Shown: piece by piece, positions 34,042 through 64,000 of the stretch
How the letters are laid out: every line of letters starts with the position of its first letter
Numbering within the stretch: the stretch's first letter is position 1
From: Lepturacanthus savala
Lineage: Eukaryota > Chordata > Actinopteri > Scombriformes > Trichiuridae
DNA: 64,000 bases
Direction of reading: 5' to 3'
NCBI GenBank assembly: GCA_030544235.1
Contig: CM060470.1
Coordinates: 29,397,098 to 29,461,097 of the forward strand
The notes under the pieces: model-generated
The model's input: only the letters and a program-made list of their open reading frames with translations
What the model was told of the DNA's origin: nothing
Databases searched by the model: none
Translations under genes and position numbers: made by a program

Positions 34042-36995
34042 GCTGCAGTCACTGCAGAGAAGGCTCCTCTACTGCTGTTGGCTGCTAATTAAGTTGGAGG
34101 GACCTGAAATTATCAACGCTTCCCTGGCTATGAGGCTTGTTGAAAAATGTAGCTGGGCTCCGCCTAGTAGGTTCAATGGATAGGCTGTGATTGATAGTTA
34201 ATGTGTTGTGGACTGGTTGAAAGTCCTGGATGTAGAAAGTGTGCTGATGACGTTGGTAATGACGTTTAGAATTAAAGGAAGCAAATGTACACGCATGAAT
34301 GACATATGTGTAGGGGTGTGAGCAACAAATCCAGTTTCACATTATTTGATTAATAAGTAATAGTGGTGATACTATTCTGGGGAAAAAACAAAAAAACACT
34401 TATTTGAAAGTAAGATTTTTACATTAAAGATTAGACAAAGACTTCATTAATTCTGAAGTGATGGTCTCACAGTGTAAAATTATTAACCCTCTATTGCACA
34501 GTGTTGCCATATGGCAACATTTACTTAATTTTTCTATAAAGCTGTAGGAGGCAGAAAGGGGGCTTTTATTTTTGAAGGACATACAATTGATGAAGTCTCA
34601 TGATCAGGATATCCTGTTTGGTCTTTGACGTTTGACATGTGAGCGTCATTGTCTCATGAACCAAGGTTGTCTTTTATTCTGACATTTGGAAAATTTTCAC
34701 CAAATAAAAAATGTAACTCACTATCTATGATAACTTCATTTTCCTTGTTTACTTTTGAGTCAATTTTGATGTTATATATTTTTTCTAATAAGCTAAAAAA
34801 GATTTGTGCCATATGTCAACAATATGAAAATATGGAAAATTCCGTAATGGAGTCCCATTAACTTACACAACATGAAACTATCCGAAGACTATGTTTACAA
34901 CTTTTTGCTACACACACCACATTTTGAATGTTTTATTATTTAACACTGAAAACATGTTTATATTCTAGTTTCTTAAAAATAGCCCCTCTTTACTGCTTTG
35001 CACACTTGTGAAACCAATAATATTATACATTATATATTATATATATATTCTGTTGTAGTGTGTGTTCTATGTACTGCTGCAGCAACAACGACAACAAAAT
35101 AACACCAAGCTTCATAAAAGCAGCATTTATTGTTTTGGTTGTCATGCTCCTTTTTTCCAACCTGTATACATTTCTATTTAAATTGTAATTCAGGAGTTTA
35201 TTTGTGAGTCTAGAAACTGCAGATGTAAAAAAAAAAAAGAAAACACTTGAGAAAAGGATATTTCCATGTGCGAGATGTAACTTATTCACAGCATTGCCAC
35301 CCAGCCCAGTGTCTCAGGAACTAGATATGACGTTGAATATAGATGTGTTAATTGATTTAGAAAAGGAGACAAATAATATTGTAGGTGTCACAGCAGGTTG
35401 GAGACATCAGGGAAGTCACACCTCACCAGGAATTCATGAAACTTTTATCATTTGAACTAGAGCGCCATCTGGTGGATGAACAAGTGGATAAAATCTCACC
35501 ACAGTACTTCCTCCATCAGATATGGTAGAATTATCAAAGCAGTTTGTTACCCAACTGATTGAAACATATTTAATATGTTTTATTAATAGATGAATTAAAA
35601 GGACTATTACAGGTATTTTATTCTTCTCAAGAAAAGATCGAAAAGCGAAGAAAACCTTACATGAAATTCAAGACAACCAGCTACTGAATAAATAAATAAA
35701 TAGTCAACAATAGATGAAACAATGTTGTCGAGAAAATCTAGAGAGATTCTTTTTAGTAGATTCTTTTTAGAGAAGAACAGAAATCCTCCAGTTGACATTG
35801 TAATATCAAATGCTTTTATTTTAGTTGTTTTCATTTCTATAAATACACTTAGTCTGCTCTGGTACTGAATTTCCCTTCTGGGATAAATAAAGTTGTCTGA
35901 ATCTATATATAGATATATAATATAAAAGTGTTTTTACCAAGTATGATAATTGGGTTTTGATGTGTGTAGAGTCACAGTGTTAGTTTTGTTAATTAGTTAG
36001 TTAGCTAGTTAGTTATGTCTGTTTTCTTGGCTCTTCCAGAAGCCTCTCTGACTTATGCATGCTTAGTTTGATATTTCCCTCAGAAGATTATACATTTGCC
36101 ACAGCTAACACGTGTGTCATGATCTGGACGATTTCTGGAACAATATATCATCCACGGCTTTCTCTTTTCAGTGCAAAGGTATATTTTTTAACAAATCTGC
36201 AACAGGGTAACAAGTGATTTGTCCAATGTCTACATGCATGATTATATCTGCAATAGAAGCATTTTAGCATAAAACAACAGAACAGGTGTAATTCAATATG
36301 TAAAAAGTAATATTGTTTGAGACTCCCCATGATGAAAAGCAATCCGTCTTTCATTGACAAGATAAATGTGCTGAAAACTGTCCTATGAGATACTGAATGG
36401 CAAACTTTAAGTAACGTTTTTTTCCCAAAACAGGTAATTTGAAAATGAGTTCCTTAGTAATTCCAAAGGCTACTTAACATAATGAATTTAACACATTGCA
36501 AAAATTGCCCTTGTAATAAGGTTACATATTCATTGAAAATGTGCAAATAAATAGAATTTTAATAAACATCAATGAATGTTTTCCAGACATTTTTGAATGT
36601 TGAGGTTATGCTGTGTTCTTACACATTAAAGACATGTCATCAAGCACCAACAACACGCTGCCATATGTTAGTTTATTCTGTGCACACAATATAATTTACT
36701 CAGTATTTTGCCATGAAAGATAAAATGCAGCATACCGTTGAGACCGTGAGAACATACAGGGACTGTTTCTGAGCCGCTTACCTTCCAGCTGCAGGATGGT
36801 GTGATGTGGTCTGCAGTGCAGAGCTCCGATGGAATTCCCAGCACAGTTGTTCCACAGACCCTGGAGTACCCAGGTGGCTGTGATGACTGAGGACGCCCGG
36901 CTGGTCGCCCGCCATTCATTGGACACCGTGGCACCGATGGTGGCGCCGAGCCCCGCCAGGCCGCTGAGAAGAGCCAGAATCTGCAAGCCTGTCAT
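32414..36995 (-). CDS. cldn10: Claudin-10, isoform a (alternative first exon 1a)
   Basis: Exons 36782-36995 (1a), then the shared 33057-33218, 32890-32971, 32704-32808 and 32414-32570. They join in frame to 720 bases, 239 residues. Exon 1a encodes MTGLQILALLSGLAGLGATI, SNEWRATSRASSVITATWV and QGLWNNCAGNSIGALHCRPH. This closely follows human CLDN10 exon 1a, including basic Arg residues in the first loop that suit an anion-selective pore. Shared exons give YIQACRGLMIAAVCLGFFG, MKCTKIGG, LCSLSACSLYAHRITSEFFD, ELGVALFIGWAGSILCILGG and a tail ending FDKNVYV (PDZ ligand; human FDKNAYV). The donor after exon 1a is a strong GTAAGC. Intron 1 (3.56 kb) contains exon 1b. Confidence 0.93.
34487..34930 (+). 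mobile_element. TTAA-type MITE, family 1 copy C (right end lost)
   Basis: TTAA (34483-34486) is followed by CCCTCTATTGCACAGTGTTG and the perfect 16-base palindrome GTTGCCATATGGCAAC. The internal text matches the 12.7-kb copy ('catgatcaggatatcctgtt'). The right terminus is not found. Lies between cldn10 exons 1a and 1b. Confidence 0.65.
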
Positions 36996-37029
36996 TTGGT
37001 GGGTTTGAGATATGTATGCAGTCTTTTTT

Positions 37030-38390
37030 AGCTGATTTAAGAAAACGGAGACAAAATAAAATCGCCTCAGGCAGGGAAATTACACTGTGACATGTGTTTC
37101 ACTGAGATGATTTACAGACAGGACATGTTGCTTGCATCTCATGTGCTGAGGGATGGACAGAGGAGTCTAAAAGTGAAATAGTAAAGGAAGTCTGAGCTGA
37201 GGCGGTTAGTTATTAAAAATGTGTTAAACCATATTTAAAAAAATGTCCCCTTTGTGTGCCCATGTTTTAGCCTAAAAATAAAGCTGAGTATCATATTAAC
37301 ATAAAAAATAATAAAGGAGTAATCAGTAATCCTTATAACAAGTGGCAATGTGACAAAGTCCATTTACTAGTTCATCCATTTCCTCACAAAATATTTAGCA
37401 GGATGACTAATGATTGCCATATGTGAGTGTTGCTTTCTTACCTGTCAAAAACGGAAATGAAAAGAGGTGGTAACATCAATAATGAATCATCTCAGTGATG
37501 CACTTTCAAAACTGGGAAAACATTTTGTACTTTAAATGTTGTAAGTAAATATACTAAATGTTAGTAATAGTGGGAAACAACACATTTGCTCTTTATGGTG
37601 TCATATTTTTAATCTTATGACCTTCATGACTTCATGTTTTTTAACAAATGCTGAGTCATATTTGCACATGGACTCTCCTCTCAGTAGCTTCCACTGATGA
37701 CTGAGGTGATTATAGGAGGGTCACTACACATTCTGTTCATTGATTCTCATTTCATGACCTCTTACTTTTTGAGTTCTTACACCTGTGACATGAACCTCTG
37801 TGAAAGCTGTGGGAAATCATTGCTGAATCAAATTGTGACTTGTATAGTTTTTGTTGCATTTTTACTGCAAAGAAAAGAATACAAACAGCAGAGACCACAG
37901 TTGTACAATTTCTCTTGTGATACAAAATGAGCTAAGTTGATTTCTGTGTATCTGAAGATTCTTCTTTTTAAATTTCACAAATTACAAAGGTTCCACTTTA
38001 TTTTAGGCCACACTTTAATTTGAAATAAAATATGAGGCAGTTATGAATGAGCCTTCCTGCAGAATACAGTAACCATGCAAATGGTGAGAAAGACCTCTCC
38101 CATAGGTGTCACTTTATTCTTCCTTTGAAAAATAAGCAGATATGATTTACATTTTCCTCGGTGGTTTGGATTCTGTTGAATATTAACATGTGTCCAAATG
38201 TGAAAGGTGGCAATGAACTAATTTTATGAGGCCTCAGGAATGAATCTTAATGATCCCTGCAGACATGTTTTAAGACAAATAAATATATACTCTGCTTGGA
38301 AAGATAATTAATATCTGATATCTTTAAATGTAATACAAAAAATAAAGAAAATTCTGCTGGTCACATTCTCAGTGTGTCAACTTTTTCATG
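37030..38390. other. Intergenic DNA between cldn10 exon 1a and abcc4; no gene seen
   Basis: AT-rich, with no recognisable exon. It presumably holds the cldn10 isoform a promoter on the minus strand, but no clear TATA or CCAAT arrangement was identified. 'tcttacctgtcaaaaacg' at about 37436-37453 could be the donor of a non-coding exon; unsupported otherwise. Confidence 0.4.
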
Positions 38391-39050
38391 AGTGGTTTCA
38401 GGTAAAATGAGCCATCTTATTAGGTCTGATGGGCCAGTTAAATGACAAAGGGAATCCTAATTCAAAATTAATCCATCACCAATTTTAATACTAAAACCCA
38501 GTTGCTTAGAACCCCATAACTTGAAGAATGCATTAAACAAATTCATTTTGCTGCTATTAAAACAACAGTGACTACTTTGAGTTGAACTAATTTCACATGA
38601 TAATCAACATGTTGTACATGTTGAGCCTGTCATGTCATACATGTGTGTTTGTGAGTGACACAGAGGGTTAGGCCCATTTTAGGGCCATGTGGCCCATTTT
38701 AGTTTAGGGGGTTAAGGTAATTTGGGTGACTAAGCCAAACATCACTTTTAAAAAAATATATGTTAATACATCAAACTAACAGCATTATTTCTGATAGATT
38801 CCATTAAGACAGATATTATGTTTTTTATGCATATATTCGTTTTTATGAATAGATTTATCATATAATAGTTTAGTTATATTTATCATGCCCGGCTACTTAC
38901 CATGCACATTTCTGGTTCAATCTAATCAAATCACCATAGAAACCGTAATCTAATCACATCACCTGTTACTAGTCAAGCAAAGTTATGTCAACAGTTTGAA
39001 ATAATTTGTAGTCATTGGCTCTAATTTCCAGAAGGACTAATTGTGACAGT
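38390..39050. mobile_element. Partial inverted copy of the 'GGTAAAATGGGCC' TIR element
   Basis: Contains 'ggtttcaggtaaaatgagcc', 'aaatgacaaagggaatcc' and 'gtagtcattggctctaattt'. These are in reverse order and orientation compared with 29757-30787. It lacks clear termini. Confidence 0.55.
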
Positions 39051-39540
39051 TTATTATTGAGTGAACATTTCAGAGTAGATATCTTATATAAGTATACATT
39101 TTTTAAATGATGATAAGGAGTTTTGTAATTTACATTCATGGATGTGAAATTTAACTAAAAGGATATAAAGACTAATAATAGAGTTTTTTTTAAAAAATTC
39201 AAAATAAGTAATAACACGTTTTCCTTTAATATTGTGTTAGTTGTTTTACAAAGTATTTCCAAATTTTCCCAAACGTTACTACTATGTGAACAATCATAAA
39301 ATAAATGGGGTTCGGGTCTGATTTTGTTATCAGTGTCACGGATTCTGGAAATATAAGTGATAGATGGATATATTTTATGTAATATCTTTAAATGTAATTT
39401 ATTTGAAATTTAAAAGGAACAAGCCAGGCTTTATGCCAATTGATATCTACAAAAGTAGTATTCCAGGAAAATGTAACCCTTGGGAAGACTCTTGACTGAT
39501 GAATACATTTGTGAAGTGATGGAAAGTTCTGTCAGCCAAT

Positions 39541-39780
39541 CCTCAATCGGTGGGCGGGGCTAAAACACTGTCCGCTCACCTGACAGCCAATCAGCGGCGC
39601 TGCTGACTGCTCACGCAGTAAATTAATCCTGACCCTAATGTCTGCAGGTGTGATATTGACAGACGGACAGTAGAGTTGACAGCAGCTGTAGTTTCAGCGT
39701 GTCCTCTACTCAACAAAGGCTTTATCCACTAACCTCTGTCACAAACTCTTACAGAGAAAGTCTTCAGGTTGCTTTGGGGC
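39541..39780 (+). promoter_or_regulatory. abcc4 promoter / 5' UTR region
   Basis: The region directly upstream of the abcc4 ATG has a GC box (gggcggggc, about 39551), a CCAAT motif ('agccaatcagcggcg', about 39586) and locally raised GC content, with no TATA box. Transcription start not determined. Confidence 0.6.
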
Positions 39781-59627
<19,847 letters not shown>

Positions 59628-60380
59628 GTAAGTGACTCATCTCAACCTCGGGTTCTTATTTGATTAACAGATTATATAGCAGATAATATAATAGATGGTA
59701 TTGACATTGTAAATGTGCTGGTTAATTACAGCAAGGTTAGGGTTATACTGGAATGATGACATGATTATTAGCTTTTAAGACCCAGTGGAACTTGCTGGAA
59801 AATGTATTGTTCTAAAATCTCACCACTAGAGAGCAGACTGTTACTTGTTTCTATCACTTTACAAACATCCACATGATTGCCCTTAAACTCTTATTTGTCA
59901 TTGCAATCTAGTTTTGTATAATATAACATTGAATGTCAAATGTTGAAATGTTTCATATAAAATGTTTTAATATTTTTTTTTCATGCACTGATTTATGGAA
60001 CCATATTGACATGTATTGACATTTAATTTGTGCCTGAGTAGAATTAATGATGTACATATATTAATTGAAGATCTAGTATGTACCGTAATATAAAAAGACA
60101 AATTGATATGTATTTAAGCTTGATGTACAAGCTTAAAGATGGATGAGTTATTTATTCAGTTCATTGTATCTATAAAGCCGCTGCTGGGATGCAAATCCTG
60201 TGCATACAAAAGGCCAGTTGAGTCAAAAAAAAAACAAAACTGTGCTATGACTTAATATTTAGCTGTAATGTATTTAAAAATGACTAAAAAGAGTGCTATC
60301 TTTTTTTTATTGTGAGCCAGAACAAAAGAGCAAACAATGATCTTGACTAAATACTGTTTGCACTAGATCCTGGACAGTGC
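59628..60380 (+). other. abcc4 intron 19, left part; no feature recognised
   Basis: AT-rich intronic DNA after the donor GTAAGT of exon 19. No exon encoding the expected next segment of MRP4 was found between here and the right edge, so intron 19 exceeds 4.3 kb. Confidence 0.55.
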
Positions 60381-60439
60381 TGTGTTTGGACTGCAGGGTC
60401 ATGTAAACACACATGTATTTGCATTGTGCGTTGTATCAG

Positions 60440-61340
60440 AAATCTTAGATTATTTCATTAGCTTTGTAGGTTGTAGCTGCTCTGTCAATGGAGCGGGCAG
60501 ATGGACATGATCTTAAAAGTGAACAAACAATTTGAATAAGTCTGACTTTACTCAGGGAGGGCGGCTGCTGCTGCTCGCTTTTCATCAGGCGTTTCAGCCA
60601 TTTCAAATAGGAACCAATGAAACAGAGCAGCATAACTTGTTTAAATCAGTGTTTTACTCTTCTTGTTGTTTTGTCTTCACAAGTACATATTATTAATGCA
60701 AGGCATCTTATAATTAGGTAAAGTATTGCCACTGCAATCTGTCATTCATACCCCAAAGTCAACTGTCAAGTAGCTCACTTTGATAATTTGAATTTTTCTA
60801 GAGCATTGTTCACCTGCCAGCAGATAATTACTCAGCCTAATCTCTTCATAGTGACATGCATGTACAACACAATCAGCTCGGGTGGGAATTCTCAACAAGA
60901 GGGAAACTTGTATCTGTATAATGAGTCATAATAAGCTGGTAACACAAGTCTAAATATGATTTGAGGGTGTTCAGGAGCTTGCGGTTTCTGCTGGCATTAG
61001 AGGTGGGTGTAGTGACAAAGCTTTCCTTTGGAAAGCTGTGTTTGGAGCAAACACCACAGGTCTTAATCTTTGGCTTTTGTTTTTTCTGCTGCTCCTGTGT
61101 GGCGTATTGGACTACCTGACAGCTTATCTGGGTGTGCCTCGCTTGGTAATCTAGGCACAGGAGGGAGAACAAACACTTTGAATAATGTAATAATCTGTTT
61201 AATAGCGCAGCAAAGGAGAGGCTTAACAGACACTGCTATCTGATTGCTGTTGTGCTGTATCAGTAACCATTGTATGACCAGTCCAGTCATTACAGCTCGG
61301 CCTCCAGGCTGGCAAACAACACTGTGTGTTTGACTGGATT
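60440..61340. promoter_or_regulatory. Candidate conserved non-coding block 1 in abcc4 intron 19
   Basis: Non-repetitive, moderately GC-rich DNA with no open frame of merit. It carries homeodomain/SOX-like motifs, such as 'cagataattactcagcctaa' near 60820, 'aacaaac' and 'attgttc'. It contrasts with surrounding AT-rich, repeat-rich introns. Conservation itself cannot be seen from one sequence; inferred. Confidence 0.3.
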
Positions 61341-62181
61341 TAAAGACAACTGTCCCGGAGACTTTGTCCTTTTGTCAGCAGAAGGTTCAGCATGAACATG
61401 ACCTTTTGAAATGTATACAATATAAAATAAGTTCTACTTCTTTACAATTCTGAGGATTCCCCCCTCCCCCCAATACAATAGTCGCCACTTCTACAGGTAT
61501 CACAGCTGCTTCCACTGCCATTGCCGTCTTATAAGTAGAAGTTATGCATTTGTAACTGCATGCTTTTGTGTTGTTAACGATTTCAGAATTGTTTACACAT
61601 GGAAGTGAAAGGTGCCCTGCTGCTGAACCGGCGCGGCTTTTGATAGCCATCCTCAGAGTTAAAGGTTACCATTTCAAGCATCAGTGCACAAATGTCTTAT
61701 TTGTTATACAGTGAATGTGGTTTGTAACAATGCAGGTTAGCAGTGGTGAATTATGATTGATGGAGAGGCATTGTAGCAGTCACTGAATGCCTCTGTGCCA
61801 TTTTAATCTCCGTCTGTGTTATCTTTTTTACTCTATGGAGATAGTTGATTTTTAAGTTTTCTGCTTTTGCTGATTAAACCCTTTTTTATATTTTGGAGAT
61901 AAAAAATGTTTAGAAATAGATATATGATGTTGCAAAGAATGTTACAGCCATTGTTGAACTTAATTGTCTCAATATATTTGTTGCTCAATTTTAGCAATAA
62001 GCGCTGTCTTATTACAGCTGTTCATCCAAATGTGATCCAGTTAGAGCAGCACAGACAGTGGTGGATGTGTTGAGCTGATGTTGATCCCTGTAATTTAGTG
62101 TCATTGAGTGGGTTAATCCCCTCAGAGACTGCAGGCCAGGGCCTCAGCTCATCAGCACAGTCGAGGAGTGGAGTTTCAGTC

Positions 62182-62182
<1 letters not shown>

Positions 62183-62260
<78 letters not shown>
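62183..62260 (+). repeat. (AC)n microsatellite
   Basis: About 39 uninterrupted AC units in abcc4 intron 19. Confidence 0.97.
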
Positions 62261-62267
<7 letters not shown>

Positions 62268-62399
62268 TTTCACATCAGCATAGTGGGCCATCTCAGCGCT
62301 GGGTGTCACTCACTTGCTGTTGATGCAGGGAACATTAGATCTTCTGTAGTCAGTGATGTGAGATTCTAATTGTGTCTACAGAGGCAATGTTTTTAACGT

Positions 62400-64000
62400 C
62401 TGTATTTCAGGTCTTGGGATGCAAGAGCGTTAGGAACGAAGTGGAAGGAAGTACTGCAGAGGAGGAGAGGATGATGATATCGAAGTGTGTAAATTGAATG
62501 TGGAGATGGAGCTGGCGTGTGTGTGTGCAGCGTGGCTGATAGAGCTCCCCCTCGCTCGGCACTTCCACTATTTAATTGCATGAAAGGGAAGGAGAGGAGA
62601 TTGCAGGAGCCTGGCGGTGTGAGCGAAGAGAATGGATTTAGAATGTATTAGTATTGGCAGCAAGGCGCCGGCGGTGGGAGGCTGCCCCCAGGCTCCTGGG
62701 CCCTTCATGGAAGTGCAGGTGAGCCGTGCCACCTCCAGCCTTGGCAGCCCCCTCCCCGGTACTCCTTCATTATCGCTCTTACCTCTCTGAAAGGCCCCTC
62801 CGACTGCACCGGGGCCCACACATGGAGCGGCTCCGAGTCGTCCCCTTATCTTGATGTTTACAGGGAACAGCGATTTGCCACACGCCCCTGCTCTAGCCGG
62901 ACCCCACTGTTCCATTTCTTTAAGTCTGATTGAGGGGCCCCCACTCACCTAATATCTCCACCTTAGGGGCCACCTTAGTTGGGGAGTGCTTGATATTTCC
63001 TGAGCCTGAAAAGTGGCGCAAATCACCCCCGGAGTCCTCAACCATGAGAAATTGTTTGATACTAATGCCGCTGATATCCTGAAACGTCTATACCCTTCTC
63101 TACACAATAGGTGATATTGTTGACAACCACCCAGAGTGATTGAAGCCATTGTCCCGCGCCGATCTTACCTCATAGGCATTTCCATGCAGTGAATGTCTTT
63201 GTGTAACTGCATCAGTGTAATGTATCCTCTCTATAGTCTGCACAGGATGGAGAAGGTCTTTACTTCATCCCCTCTGAAACTCTCTGTCAACTGAGCTGCT
63301 TGTCAAACAGCTGATAGCTGACTGATGCTCCGTTCTCCAACACCCTCCAACCATGGTATGATGTAACCAAGAGAAACCTCTCGTTCTCTTATTGGCATTG
63401 TTTGTCAGCTTTTGCATGGATTTGGGTCATCTGTGGCTTAGACAGTAAAAATTACATAAAATATTATTGGATCTTCCACAAACAACGCACGACAAGCGCT
63501 CCCCTGTTCCCCAGACTTACAGCAGATTCGACACTGGTATAGTAGCAGCTCTACCGCCTTGCTTGAACCCTCCCCTCGGGATGTCTGTATGCTAAAGGGG
63601 CACTCACACTGTGAATAAGATTAGTCTGCCTCCAAGTGTACAACATGCTTACGCCACTTGACTTTGAATCAGCGCTGATTTGGAGCATTGCTGGGTTGTT
63701 GCGGGGAATAATGCTCTGGCTGGGTTTATGCAATGGCTGTTATGGGGAGCCCGGCCTCGTCTGCATGCATGTTTTTTAGACGGGAGCGGCATTTAAGGAT
63801 AAAGCTGTAAGCTGCTTACGGCCGTGGAGAGAGGTGATTACAGGGCCCTCCTCCGTAGGGCCGACTGGGAGGCTGGGGGGCAACTTTTAGGTCAGCGGTG
63901 CCATGGCTCCGCCGGTTTGCCATACTGCCGCGATGTGCCAACGCGCCACTCAGACGTTTCCCTCCCTCGGCCCCTTACCAAGTCCCACCTTGTTTCATGG
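62400..64000. promoter_or_regulatory. Candidate conserved non-coding block 2 (GC-rich) in abcc4 intron 19
   Basis: Composition shifts abruptly from AT-rich to GC-rich, for example 'caaggcgccggcggtgggag' near 62660 and 'gccatggctccgccggtttg' near 63900. It has interspersed octamer-like 'aattgcatgaaag' (62576) and no repeats. Open frames exist on the minus strand (e.g. 62568-62948) but are low-complexity Pro/Gly/Arg-rich, match no family I know, and lack convincing exon structure. Best explained as regulatory or simply unique DNA. Confidence 0.3.

Noticed and set aside
62568..62948. 126-codon minus-strand frame in GC-rich DNA
   Set aside because: Pro/Gly/Arg-rich, no recognisable domain, no splice partners; expected by chance in GC-rich sequence.
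60380..64000. Search for abcc4 exon 20 and NBD2 in the last 3.6 kb
   Set aside because: No sequence encoding the expected GRILNRFSKD-like segment or NBD2 motifs was found; these exons must lie beyond the window.

Overview
The window is vertebrate nuclear DNA, almost certainly from a ray-finned (teleost) fish. It is AT-rich and has compact multi-exon genes with GT-AG introns. It carries Tc1-like elements, hAT-like and TTAA-type MITEs, an L1-type LINE, and SINE-like repeats of the kind common in fish. It also holds long CA/TG microsatellites. No RNA genes, CRISPR arrays or bacterial-type operons were seen.

Layout, left to right. (1) dnajc3 (ER co-chaperone p58IPK) lies on the minus strand at 1970-22806. 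All 12 coding exons could be joined in frame to a 499-residue protein. Its promoter (about 22.8-23.06 kb) carries a perfect ER-stress element, CCAAT-N9-CCACG. (2) A minus-strand tandem array of claudin-10 family genes follows at 24489-36995. It has two complete five-exon claudin-10-like paralogues (24489-26838 and 28673-31209). A third gene, cldn10, has four shared exons (32414-33218) and two alternative first exons, 1b (33831-34041) and 1a (36782-36995), as in mammalian CLDN10. (3) abcc4 (MRP4), on the plus strand, starts at 39781 and runs off the right edge. Nineteen exons were resolved (39781-59627), covering the first membrane domain, the complete first nucleotide-binding domain and the start of the second membrane domain. 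The second nucleotide-binding domain is not in the window.

Gene order and orientation (dnajc3 and cldn10 on one strand, abcc4 divergent) match human 13q32. DZIP1, which sits between CLDN10 and DNAJC3 in human, is not seen here. The genes are not an operon: one is an ER proteostasis factor, one group forms tight-junction pores, and one is a plasma-membrane exporter.

Introns and intergenic DNA are dominated by mobile elements. These include a Tc1 remnant with one in-frame stop (5.5-6.7 kb), a second Tc1-like element with a nested insertion (6.74-7.55 kb), and an 0.8-kb 10-bp-based minisatellite (7.6-8.4 kb). There are two families of TTAA-flanked, CCCT-starting (piggyBac-like) MITEs and an antisense L1 in abcc4 intron 1. 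That L1 is interrupted by a SINE-like element with a 12-bp target duplication. The last 4 kb (abcc4 intron 19) shows a shift to GC-richer, non-repetitive sequence and is the best candidate for conserved regulatory DNA. I found no clearly undescribed biological system. The most noteworthy items are the alternative-promoter claudin locus, the (TG)n-T5-AG acceptor of abcc4 exon 13, the dnajc3 ERSE, and the MITE family carrying an X-box-like palindrome.
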